A stretch of DNA of 64,000 nucleotides, taken from contig JARUHP010000015.1 of NCBI GenBank assembly GCA_030005635.1, forward strand, positions 34,689-98,688. The letters are read 5' to 3'. This DNA comes from Deltaproteobacteria bacterium IMCC39146 (lineage in GTDB: Bacteria; Desulfobacterota; Desulfuromonadia; Desulfuromonadales; BM103). Shown here piece after piece: positions 57,101-64,000 of the stretch. The translations under genes and the position numbers were made by a program. Numbering within the stretch: the first letter of the stretch is position 1; the number at the start of each line of letters is the position of its first letter. The notes under the pieces were generated by a model, which was not told where the DNA came from, searched no databases, and saw only the letters and a list, made by a program, of their open reading frames with translations.

Positions 57101-57714
57101 GCCCGATGAGCGCGGACCAACTCATCGCTGATCATGTGGCGCATGTCGTTAAAGGAGAGCTCGTGAACCTTCTGTACTTCGCTCGAGGTGCGGAAACCGT
57201 CGAAATAGTGCAGGAAGGGAATGCGTGATTCTAGCGTTGACGCCTGGGAGATCAGCGCGAAGTCCATGACTTCCTGGACATTGTTGGAGCTGAGGAATGA
57301 CCAGCCAGTCGAGGTGCAAGACATGACATCGGAATGATCCCCGAAGATCGATAGCGCCTGAGCTGCAATCGCACGGGCCGAAACATGAAAAACTGTAGGC
57401 GTTAACTCGCCAGCAATCTTGAACATGTTTGGAATCATCAAAAGCAGACCCTGAGAGGCCGTGAAGGTTGTTGTCATGGCGCCTGCTTGCAATGCACCAT
57501 GCACGGCACCAGCGGCGCCACCTTCTGATTGCATCTCAACTACCTTGGGAATGGTATCCCAGATGTTCTTTTGACCGGCAGCACTCTTGGCATCGGAGAC
57601 CTCGCCCATAACCGACGAGGGCGTGATGGGGTAGATGGCGATTACCTCATTGGTCGCATGAGCTACATGCGCCGCGGCGGTATTACCGTCAATACAGACC
57701 ATTTTCTTGGACAT
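54139..57714 (-). CDS. nifJ: pyruvate:ferredoxin/flavodoxin oxidoreductase
   Basis: 1191 residues, ATG at 57714 with AAGGAGG upstream. Single-chain enzyme that converts pyruvate and CoA to acetyl-CoA and CO2, or the reverse, with low-potential ferredoxin. N-terminal domain starts GNTAAAHVAHATNEVIAIYPITPSS; the inserted ferredoxin domain has CIQCGICSFVCPHA and CTGCGACVHNCPV (two 4Fe-4S); the TPP domain has FEFSGACAGCGE and VWIHGGDGWAYDIGYGG. Full length with no lesion. It lies after recR and is transcribed away from it with an 81-bp gap. It marks an anaerobic core metabolism. Confidence 0.97.
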   Translation of the reverse strand: MSKKMVCIDGNTAAAHVAHATNEVIAIYPITPSSVMGEVSDAKSAAGQKNIWDTIPKVVEMQSEGGAAGAVHGALQAGAMTTTFTASQGLLLMIPNMFKIAGELTPTVFHVSARAIAAQALSIFGDHSDVMSCTSTGWSFLSSNNVQEVMDFALISQASTLESRIPFLHYFDGFRTSSEVQKVHELSFNDMRHMISDELVRAHRARSLSPDHPVLRGTAQNPDVYFQGRETVNSYYDKLPAIVQAQFDKFAKRTGRQYNLFDYVGAPDAERVVVMMGSGCDTMHELVEHLAAQGEKVGLIKVRLFLPFNVEAFAKTLPATTKKIAVLDRTKEPGSIGEPLYHNVRTAFGEAMADGLISFKGYPQIVGARYGLGSYEFSPGMAKGVLDNLSKDKPMNHCVVGIKDDVTGRSLDFEADYKVPFDGYSAMFYGLGSDGTVGANKNSIKIIGDSTDNEVQAYFVYDSKKAGSMTTSHLRFGKKVIRAPYLITTSDFVACHNFSFLEKYDMLKNANQGATFLLNSPFNKDEVWAHLPKKVQQAIIDKGLKFFVIDGVKLGNQIGLGPRINVIMQTAFFKISNIISQEQAVREIKDAIVKSYSKAGEKVLNMNNQAVDVALENIQEVTVPTIADSAIEMTIGQWNGTPDTVKNSLGPIIDGLGDSLPVSAMPDDGTFPTGTAMYEKRNIAIETPVWDKELCIQCGICSFVCPHASVRMKIYDDKDLAGAPETFKSCAARGKDMGDRKFTLQVAVEDCTGCGACVHNCPVKSKTDENHKAINMQPQPPLRDTERKNFDFFLGLPDTDPALFNSATLKGSQLLPPMFEFSGACAGCGETPFVKLCSQLFGDRMVVANATGCSSIYGGNLPTTPWTTRKDGLGPAWSNSLFEDNAEFGFGFRLAIDKTAEYSRELLVKNMACGCAACQGSEKLKQEILDADQSSQELIEAQRAQVAKLKAILEKCTHETAPQLLADADYLVNKSVWIHGGDGWAYDIGYGGLDHVLASGANVNVLVMDTEVYSNTGGQASKATPMGAVAQFAAGGKQMPKKDLAMISMTYGNIYVAKVSMANPGQVVKAMLEADAYDGPSLIIAYSHCIAHGINMTTAVDGCKEAVNSGYWPLFRFDPRLVAEGKNPLQLDSKAPTISFDDFASKQNRFRMLKKANPEQAEELMAASAKDFAARFDLYQKLADLSADCGK

Positions 57715-57795
57715 CAGACTTCCTCCTTGTACTTGAATGTTGTATCGATGAATTGAGTTTACGATATGTCTTGCGAAAATTGTTATCCCTGTGAG

Positions 57796-58395
57796 TCAGA
57801 TGTCGCGCCGTCCTTCGACAGCGCGGTTCACAGTGGCCTCATCTACATATTCGAGTTCGCTGCCCATCGGAATGCCATATGCCAGGCGTGTGACTCTTAT
57901 TCCAAGAGGCTGGACAAGCTTTGCCAAGTAAAGGGCTGTAGCATCACCTTCAACCGTAAAGTTGGTGGCAATGAGGAGCTCCTGTACCCCGCCCTGCTCA
58001 AGGCGTTTGATCAGTGGGGTGATCTTGAGGTCTTCCGGTCCGACGCCGTCCAGTGGAGAGAGTGCGCCGTGCAGCACGTGATAGTGGCCTTTGAAAGAAC
58101 GGCTGCGTTCGATGGCCATGAGTGCCTGCGGTTCTTCCACAACACAGATCAGAGTCTCGTCCCGCCTCGTGTCGCAACAGAGGGAGCAGGGGTCTTGTTC
58201 TGTGATGTGAAAACAGACGGAGCAGAACCTGGTGTTGCGTTGCAGGTCTAAAATTGCTTCGGCCAGCGCCTCGGCCTGAACCTTGGGTTGGCGGAGCAAG
58301 AAAAAGGCCAGCCGGGTTGCTGTCTTGTTGCCGATCCCTGGAAATTTGGCTAATTCTGCGACCAATCTGGCGAACGACGGAATGGAGTTTAACAT
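57796..58395 (-). CDS. recR: recombination mediator RecR
   Basis: 199 residues, ATG at 58395 (MLNSIPSFARL). It loads RecA with RecO and RecF at gaps. HhH motif KFPGIGNKTATRLAFFLL, C4 zinc finger CSVCFHITEQDPCSLC and a Toprim domain (ICVVEEPQALMAIERS). Third gene of the dnaX-ybaB-recR cluster. Confidence 0.96.
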   Translation of the reverse strand: MLNSIPSFARLVAELAKFPGIGNKTATRLAFFLLRQPKVQAEALAEAILDLQRNTRFCSVCFHITEQDPCSLCCDTRRDETLICVVEEPQALMAIERSRSFKGHYHVLHGALSPLDGVGPEDLKITPLIKRLEQGGVQELLIATNFTVEGDATALYLAKLVQPLGIRVTRLAYGIPMGSELEYVDEATVNRAVEGRRDI

Positions 58396-58643
58396 GATTT
58401 TTCGCAGGAATTCAACAGTTTGTGAGATTTCGAAGATATTTTAAGGTGGTCAAATTTTTTTCGTATCACTGAAAAAATTCCCGTTGATCTTTTTATCTTA
58501 AGTAAAGAAATTTATTTTAGCTTAAAAAAAACGCCATGCGCAAGGATTAAGTTTGCTCACTCCGGTCCTCAATGATCGAGGCCTCTCTGTTGAGCCATGT
58601 TCTTTTTACGCACTTTATGGCGAATCTTCGCCGGCTACTCAGA

Positions 58644-58961
58644 TTAGAAGAGCCCCGGAATATTCATGCCACCGGTCAATTTGCCCATCTCTTCCTGAGC
58701 CATCTTCTGGCTTTGTTTGATCGCTTCATTGACCGCCGCAGTCACCAGATCCTGAAGCATCTCTACATCTTCCGGGTCGACTGCTGTCGGGTCTATCTTC
58801 AGATCAAGGAGCTGCTGCTTGCCGCTGACGACGGCAGTTACCATGCCACCGCCGGAAGAGGCCTCCACCTGCTTGCTCTCGAGCTCTTCCTGTAGCTCTG
58901 CCATGCGGCGCTGCATCTGCTGGGCCTGCTTCATGATGTTGCCGATACCACCTTTTGCCAT
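58644..58961 (-). CDS. YbaB/EbfC-family nucleoid-associated protein
   Basis: 105 residues from ATG at 58961 with GGAGGAAG upstream. DNA-binding dimer with a helical arm (IMKQAQQMQRRMAELQEEL) and a small sheet (EASSGGGMVTAVVSGKQQLL). Common between dnaX and recR. The ATG-like codon at 58979 overlaps the ribosome site and is rejected. A gap of 248 bp follows before recR with no recognised gene. Confidence 0.94.
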   Translation of the reverse strand: MAKGGIGNIMKQAQQMQRRMAELQEELESKQVEASSGGGMVTAVVSGKQQLLDLKIDPTAVDPEDVEMLQDLVTAAVNEAIKQSQKMAQEEMGKLTGGMNIPGLF

Positions 58962-59089
58962 TGTGCTTCCTCCGTTCATGGCAGCCTGACTTGGGGCTGC
59001 TCTGTTAATTTATGGTCACATATATTGCTATGTGGGGTTTCGTCTACAGATAATACTGCGCGCTCCTCGAACTAGCAGTCTACCTTATT

Positions 59090-60817
59090 TCAAACAAATC
59101 CCTTGTCGATGGGGATAACTTTTTTGATTTCGCCTTTGAAAATATCCTGCACCGACTTCAGCGCCGGGTGCTCCATGGCGTCTTCGCGCAAACGTCGCAT
59201 TCGATCTGTCTCTTTGGCTTCGCGTTCTTCCACTAGAGAAGGAGGTGCCGCACTCTGCTGTTCAATATCAACAGCAAGGACGCGGAGTTTAACCGGTTGG
59301 CCGAAGTACTCTGTTGTCAAAACCTCGAGATCCTGGCTGATATCCGGCTCTTGCAGCTGGCTGCTCATGAATGAGCCCTTGGTGTAGCCTACCTCGATAA
59401 CCGGAAGCTCCAGCTTGAGCAGGCGACCATGCTCAAGGACAGAGCCAAGCATCGGGCGGCTTTGTTTGACTTGATCAACCAGCCCCTGCCAACCCTTGCT
59501 CTCGGTCGATGTGGCGACGGGGGCTTCAGGCTTTTTTGGCGGCGGGTCCGGACTTGGGTTTGGAGTGGTCGGTGCAGGCGCCGGAGCTGGAGCTGGACGG
59601 GCAGTCGGAGTCGGAGTCGGGTTTGGCGTTGGCCTTTGCGCGGGATGCTGGGGTTTTGGCAAAGGTGTTGAACCCAGACGCTTTTCCAGACTTTCGATGT
59701 GGCTGATAAGCTTTGCCAGGTCCTGGGTCGGCGCGAGGGTGGCCAGGCGTACGAGGCTCATTTCAAGTGTCAATAGGGGAAAGCTGCTGTTGACCAGCTC
59801 GGTCTGGGTTTTCATAAGCAGGGTCACGATGCGTTGCAGGTCGTCGAGAGACGCCTCTTCGGCTAAAGCTTTCAGCTCTTTGAGCTCTTCTCCGACCAGA
59901 TCGAGCATCTCTGCAGGATCTTCAACGACTTTGCAGATCACCATGCCACGGAACATCTCAAGCAGATCTTGTGTGAAGCGGCGCAAGGCAAGGCCAAGCT
60001 GGTCTACACGGCGGACGGCATCGAGTGCGCGGCGACTGTCACGTTGTAGCACGGCTTCGACGGTGTCGAGCAAGAGTCTGCGGTCAACCATGCCGAGCAG
60101 GGTTTGCACGGCTTCATCGTCCACCTGCTCGCCGGAGAAGGCGATCACCTGGTCAAGGGTGGAGAGAGCGTCGCGCATGCTGCCTTCGCCCTGTCTGGCA
60201 ACCAGGCTGAGACTGCGGTCGGAGATGGTCAACTGCTCAGCATCAGAGATCTCGCGCATCCGGCTGGCAACTCTGGCCAGGGGGATCTTGCGGAAGTCGA
60301 AACGTTGACAGCGTGAAAGGATGGTAACCGGAATCTTGTGTGGCTCTGTCGTGGCAAAGATGAACTTGGCATGCTCCGGAGGTTCTTCAAGGGTCTTCAG
60401 CAAGGCGTTGAAGGCGTTGGTCGAGAGCATGTGGACTTCGTCGATAATAAAAATTTTGTAGCGGGAGCGGTTTGGCAGGTAACGGATGTTCTCGCGCAAT
60501 TCTCGCACATCGTCGACACCGGTATTCGAGGCGCCATCTACTTCTATGACATCAAGGCCTTGTCCGGCGGTGATTTCCGTACAGGAAGAACATATTCCGC
60601 AAGGCTGGTCAGAGAGACCTTCATCGCAATTCAATGCTTTGGCAAGAATGCGTGCTGCAGAGGTTTTGCCGACACCGCGTGCGCCGGTAAAGAGAAAGGC
60701 GTGATGAATGCGGCCAGAACGGATGGCGTTGGCCAGAGTCTGGCTGACGTGCTCCTGGCCGATCAGATCGGTAAAGTTTTGCGGACGCCACTTTCGGGCG
60801 AGAACCAGATAGGCCAT
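59090..60817 (-). CDS. dnaX: DNA polymerase III subunits tau and gamma
   Basis: 575 residues, ATG at 60817. Clamp loader ATPase: Walker A FTGARGVGKTSAARILAKAL, zinc cysteines CGICSSCTEI, Walker B KIFIIDEVHMLST, sensor 1 and SRC motif ILSRCQRFDF. Domain III ends near residue 380 and a Pro/Thr/Ala-rich linker (TPTPTARPAPAPAPAP) joins the tau-specific C-terminus, which should bind the helicase and polymerase. A slippery heptamer lies in the linker (separate entry) and predicts a shorter gamma product. First gene of dnaX-ybaB-recR. Confidence 0.96.
   Translation of the reverse strand: MAYLVLARKWRPQNFTDLIGQEHVSQTLANAIRSGRIHHAFLFTGARGVGKTSAARILAKALNCDEGLSDQPCGICSSCTEITAGQGLDVIEVDGASNTGVDDVRELRENIRYLPNRSRYKIFIIDEVHMLSTNAFNALLKTLEEPPEHAKFIFATTEPHKIPVTILSRCQRFDFRKIPLARVASRMREISDAEQLTISDRSLSLVARQGEGSMRDALSTLDQVIAFSGEQVDDEAVQTLLGMVDRRLLLDTVEAVLQRDSRRALDAVRRVDQLGLALRRFTQDLLEMFRGMVICKVVEDPAEMLDLVGEELKELKALAEEASLDDLQRIVTLLMKTQTELVNSSFPLLTLEMSLVRLATLAPTQDLAKLISHIESLEKRLGSTPLPKPQHPAQRPTPNPTPTPTARPAPAPAPAPTTPNPSPDPPPKKPEAPVATSTESKGWQGLVDQVKQSRPMLGSVLEHGRLLKLELPVIEVGYTKGSFMSSQLQEPDISQDLEVLTTEYFGQPVKLRVLAVDIEQQSAAPPSLVEEREAKETDRMRRLREDAMEHPALKSVQDIFKGEIKKVIPIDKGFV
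59526..59537 (-). promoter_or_regulatory. predicted programmed -1 frameshift site in dnaX
   Basis: On the minus strand the frame reads CCA AAA AAG CCT GAA (59539-59525 region), containing the heptamer A AAA AAG at 59537-59531. After a -1 slip the next codons are GCC TGA, so translation ends at once, giving 430 residues instead of 575. E. coli dnaX uses the same heptamer and makes a gamma subunit of 431 residues. A possible stem AGCCCC/GGGGCT lies downstream. No Shine-Dalgarno-like stimulator is evident. Confidence 0.7.
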
Positions 60818-60870
60818 TGTCTCTCAGTTCGGCTGATGGTGAACACCGTAACCGGCGACTTGCCGGCACA

Positions 60871-60978
60871 AGTGACAGCCAGGCACCCCCGCGGCACACG
60901 GCTGAGGCCGCTGCCGCTGCTCCCTTCCGGGTCTGACGGAGTTCACGGCCGTCCGTTGCGCGGGACCCGGCTGTCACT
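60871..60978 (-). ncRNA. ffs: signal recognition particle RNA (4.5S type)
   Basis: About 108 bases. Ends AGTGACAGCC and GGCTGTCACT pair. The apical domain with the SRP signature is present: CAGACCCGGAAGGGAGCAGC, including the GGAA tetraloop and the asymmetric loop for Ffh. It is the small bacterial type without an Alu domain. It lies 53 bp upstream of dnaX. Confidence 0.95.
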
Positions 60979-61051
60979 TCTGACGGCAAATACGATTAAG
61001 ACAAGGTCGCAGCTAGAAATGACGTAGTGTGATTTGTGTCTGTTGTTAAAT

Positions 61052-61140
<89 letters not shown>

Positions 61141-61218
61141 GCAGAAGAGGAAAAGTACACTAAAGAGCGCTTTTCTGTAAAGGCTTTTCTCAGGGCTAAA
61201 AAATACCTGGTTTTGCTG

Positions 61219-61992
61219 CTATCTGTAGGGGGTCAGGCGAATCGTGCCCACGTCAATAATCTGGCCCGCTACAGCCTTTCGGCACCCCGCTTCATGTAAC
61301 CCCAATTTACCATAGGGCTCGCCTGCGATCGGTTGGCCACGAGTACGGGTGCGGGCAGCCAGACACCACTGACCGGTACGTTCGACATAGAGTTGAAACC
61401 GGCCGTCATCACCGACAGAAGGTGAGGTCGCTGCAGGCATGCGTTGGAAGTCATTGTCTGGATATGCGATGACAAAGGCACCGGGTAGTGGCTTGTCATC
61501 AGAATCAACCAACTGGCCACTAAAACCGGTTTCTCCGCTGGTCAGGGTGCCTTCACGCATCAACATCGGTTGAGCGACCCCCTGGAGCGTGAAATTAACA
61601 GCCATGACTTCACCCGGATTGACTGTCACTGGATTTCTTGCAGGCAGCGCCCAGGCATCACCTGCTTTGGGTGGTCCGGCATCGGCTCCGGATTGACGCA
61701 TACGTGCTACCAGGTAGTAATTCCCTTCGACAAGGTCCAGAAAGTAGTAACCGTCTTCGTCAACCCGCGCTTCAAAGTCAGCTGGTCCGCGCAGGCTGCT
61801 GCGCATGTTGCGGTAGGCGTACACATAGGCTCCGGTTGCGGAAGAGTTGGTGTTGTCAGTGACCTGGCCGGCGATGCCGGTCTGGCTTTCTGCAGGGCCC
61901 TGCTTGCTAACAGTTGTCAGCTCGCTAGGTGTTGCGCAGGAGCAGAGGACAGCTGTCAGGAGTATGCATAAATATGTAGTAACGAAGCGCAT
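61219..61992 (-). CDS. lipoprotein with two carboxypeptidase-regulatory-like domains
   Basis: 257 residues, ATG at 61992. Lipobox LTAVLCSC with the acceptor Cys. Two Ig-like beta sandwich domains of the CarboxypepD_reg type follow (TGIAGQVTDNTNSSATGAYV with DEDGYYFLDLVEGNYYLVAR; TGFSGQLVDSDDKPLPGAFV with DDGRFQLYVERTGQWCLAAR). Probably an outer-membrane surface or periplasmic adhesion or scaffold protein. The beta-helix gene ends 23 bp upstream on the same strand, so the two may be one unit. Confidence 0.8.
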   Translation of the reverse strand: MRFVTTYLCILLTAVLCSCATPSELTTVSKQGPAESQTGIAGQVTDNTNSSATGAYVYAYRNMRSSLRGPADFEARVDEDGYYFLDLVEGNYYLVARMRQSGADAGPPKAGDAWALPARNPVTVNPGEVMAVNFTLQGVAQPMLMREGTLTSGETGFSGQLVDSDDKPLPGAFVIAYPDNDFQRMPAATSPSVGDDGRFQLYVERTGQWCLAARTRTRGQPIAGEPYGKLGLHEAGCRKAVAGQIIDVGTIRLTPYR

Positions 61993-62015
61993 AAAATCAC
62001 TACCATTGGAGATAG

Positions 62016-64000
62016 TTAAGGAAGTGGAGCAATATTTATGGTTCCTGTTGAGTTCAGCAAATCGGTAGTTCCCCCGGTGTTCCCCTGATTGATGAGCAAG
62101 TTCACCGCTTCGGTATCAGTTGTCGTATTGTAGAGAGTCAGCGAGCCTGTAGGGTTAATCAGCTTGAAACCATATTTAGCGTTAGCTACATTGTTTTTAA
62201 GCAGATAAAGGTTCAATGAACCAGCGTCAGAAGAATTCTGTGCAAGCAACCCGGAGTCTACTCCATTTTTTAAAGTGTTATCAGTTATATAGGCCGTGAT
62301 TGTTGGCTCGTCCGAGACCGCAAACTGTTTCGCGACCAAATAGATGTTGTCTAAGGTGTTGGTTGCCGAGGCTTTATCAAGCAGACTTCCTGAAAGGGAG
62401 AAAGTTACTGAACCGTTCCCTTGTGCTTCGACATTGATATTTGTTTGCCCACGACTGTCAACGCTGTCAATGATGTTGATGGCGTTGATTTTGACATCCA
62501 CTGCGCTTCTATCCGCTGTTGCTGCGCGATCGTCTTCGGCGACGATAAAAATCGCCTCCAACTCAGTGTTGCTGATTGTTACGTCTTTAGGGGCAGTCGC
62601 ATCCACATCCGGGTCGCCAATGATCAGGTTGTTGATCGAAGCGCCGTCTTCAGCCAACACATTAATGGCGTAAGGCCTATTGTCACTGAAGCTTGTTCCG
62701 GTGATCTCCATTTTGTCGATTTGCGCACTATTGGAAGCCTTAACTAGAAGGCCGCTTAACTTGGTGTTAGAGATGGAGCTTTTGCTGATGCTAAAGTTGA
62801 ACGAATTGTCTATGTTGGAGTCGTAGGCGTTGTTGACATCAATAGAGACACCTGTCCCTCCTGTTGAGTTAATAGTAACGTTATCGATGTCTAAAGAGGT
62901 GTTGACAGCTTCAATGCCTGAACCGGCCGAGCTGTAAATGGTGCTAGTGCCCCCCTTGATCGTAACAAGCCCGCTATCATTGAGGGATATACCGTTATAA
63001 CCGCTGTCATTGATGACGACGCTGTTGATGTCAGTGGTGCCGCCGCTGTCAGTTACGTTGATGCCGTCGAAGGCTCCAGATACTGGTGTGGCGATCAAAA
63101 TATCGTTGAAAGACATGGCACCACTTGAGTTGTCGATGTCGATTCCTTCGCCGTTGCGGTTGAGTAGGGTGACATCTGCAAAGGCGACACTGCTGTCATT
63201 GTTCTGAATGGCAACACTTGCCTGGTTGGCGTTGTTAATCGTCGTTACGCCGTTTACTTCAAATGTTGCTGTAGCGTTGTTGCTATCAATCAGGAGTCCT
63301 TCCTGAACACTGTTTGTGACACTAAAGGTGTCATTGATGGCGAGAGCACCAGAATTGTTGCTAACGACAAGACCGCGAGCGGAGCTATCGGAAATGCTTG
63401 CACTGTTGAAGGTCAGGTTGCTGCCTGCTGCATTATTATCAATCAGGATGCCGTCGGCACCGGTATTGGAGACCGTTGTGTCGCCGAAAGTAGCGTTGCC
63501 CTGATGGTTTGTTACAGAAATGCCGTTACCGGTGGTGCCAGATATCGTGGTTGTCCCGGCCGTGAAGTTGCCTGCCTGGTTGAAGTTGAGAGCAAGGCCG
63601 TCGGCTCCTGTGGTGTCAACAGTCAGATCTCCGAGGGCGATGTCGGCAGCTGTCTCCTGGATTGAGACGCCTGTTGCACCACTGTTGGTCACGGAGGTTG
63701 AGCCCGTCACCTGCAGACCGCTGCTTGTCCCGGCACCGGTAACGTTGTTCAGCAAAATCCCTTCGCTCGCACTGCCCGTTGAAGTAAGGCTGTCAAAGGT
63801 CATGTCGATGGAGGCGGTATCGATGTCCAGCGCGGCTTCGCTCGTGGCGTTGATGCTGTTGCCAGCGCCGGTCACAGAGACCAGGCCAGCGGTATTGGCG
63901 ACGAGTCCAGAGCCATTCTGCGCAGTGAGGTCAAGGCCGTTGAAGGTATAGGAACCACTGCTGGCGTTGATGTTGACCCCATCCCCGGACGTGGTGCTGA
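62016..64000 (-). CDS. right-handed parallel beta-helix repeat protein (start beyond window)
   Basis: The frame is open from 64000 to the stop at 62016, giving at least 661 residues; the N-terminus is outside the window. It is built of short units rich in Asn, Ser, Thr, Gly and Asp, for example GLVVSNNSGALAINDTF and GISLNDSGLVTIKGG, one rung after another, as in pectate-lyase-like helices. No cysteines were noticed in the visible portion. The C-terminus (LLNSTGTINIAPLP) has no obvious sorting motif. Such proteins are often large secreted adhesins or polysaccharide-binding proteins. Partner lipoprotein is downstream. Confidence 0.8.
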   Translation of the reverse strand, partial: STTSGDGVNINASSGSYTFNGLDLTAQNGSGLVANTAGLVSVTGAGNSINATSEAALDIDTASIDMTFDSLTSTGSASEGILLNNVTGAGTSSGLQVTGSTSVTNSGATGVSIQETAADIALGDLTVDTTGADGLALNFNQAGNFTAGTTTISGTTGNGISVTNHQGNATFGDTTVSNTGADGILIDNNAAGSNLTFNSASISDSSARGLVVSNNSGALAINDTFSVTNSVQEGLLIDSNNATATFEVNGVTTINNANQASVAIQNNDSSVAFADVTLLNRNGEGIDIDNSSGAMSFNDILIATPVSGAFDGINVTDSGGTTDINSVVINDSGYNGISLNDSGLVTIKGGTSTIYSSAGSGIEAVNTSLDIDNVTINSTGGTGVSIDVNNAYDSNIDNSFNFSISKSSISNTKLSGLLVKASNSAQIDKMEITGTSFSDNRPYAINVLAEDGASINNLIIGDPDVDATAPKDVTISNTELEAIFIVAEDDRAATADRSAVDVKINAINIIDSVDSRGQTNINVEAQGNGSVTFSLSGSLLDKASATNTLDNIYLVAKQFAVSDEPTITAYITDNTLKNGVDSGLLAQNSSDAGSLNLYLLKNNVANAKYGFKLINPTGSLTLYNTTTDTEAVNLLINQGNTGGTTDLLNSTGTINIAPLP

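Noticed and set aside
59496..60308. 270-residue plus-strand frame opposite dnaX with Gly/Val repeats
   Set aside because: The repeats mirror the Pro/Ala/Thr linker of DnaX read on the other strand.

Overview
The window looks like chromosomal core sequence from a Desulfuromonadales-type deltaproteobacterium (Geobacter, Desulfuromonas or Pelobacter relatives). This is inferred from gene content and order: a multiheme cytochrome and MtrB/PioB-type barrel pair, a single-chain pyruvate:ferredoxin oxidoreductase, rubredoxin, an MglA/roadblock pair, a DUF362 ferredoxin protein, and the runs rho-rpmE-thyX-prfA-prmC-murA-his and mutS2-dnaG-rpoD. No species can be named from the sequence alone.

Layout. 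0-5.3 kb: DUF362 ferredoxin (cut by the left edge), small BamE-like lipoprotein, MscS channel and aconitase. 5.4-6.75 kb: metX behind a complete SAM-I riboswitch, terminator and sigma-70 promoter. 6.8-14.3 kb: a minus-strand cluster of a decaheme lipocytochrome, an MtrB/PioB barrel, an orphan substrate-binding protein and a chemoreceptor, headed by an Rrf2 regulator with Fe-S-type cysteines. 14.6-27.8 kb: gluQ, rho, rpmE, thyX, prfA, prmC, murA and a his cluster (G, D, B, H, A, F, E; no hisC, hisI or hisZ), interrupted by several small palindromic repeat families. 27.9-34.9 kb: yqeY, cvpA, mutS2, dnaG, rpoD. 35-39.3 kb: tRNA(CAU), Nif3-like protein, zinc-ribbon protein, rnpB, YkgJ-like protein and a long LOG-family protein.

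39.5-48.4 kb (minus strand): the 2-oxoglutarate dehydrogenase genes sucA-sucB-lpdA, then trxB, lipA, a 52-residue rubredoxin and elbB. Lipoyl synthase lies beside the enzyme whose E2 subunit it matures. 48.9-52.2 kb (plus strand): a small conserved-looking protein, an RluD-type pseudouridine synthase, pgeF and a response regulator with a SARP/BTAD output. 52.5-54 kb: a broken IS1595-like transposase trace and the MglA/MglB-like pair. 54.1-61.1 kb (minus strand): nifJ, recR, ybaB, dnaX, SRP RNA and tRNA-Ser. 61.2-64 kb: a lipoprotein and the C-terminal part of a long beta-helix protein that runs off the right edge.

The items most worth a second look are: (1) the cytochrome, barrel, binding-protein and chemoreceptor operon, with CX3CH motifs in both the cytochrome and the barrel; (2) an A AAA AAG slippery heptamer in dnaX whose -1 frame stops one codon later, predicting a 430-residue gamma-like product; (3) a 165-bp MITE-like palindrome present twice, and a second nested palindromic repeat also present twice; (4) a MutS2 whose Smr domain lacks the usual LDLR motif; (5) the response regulator with a BTAD output.
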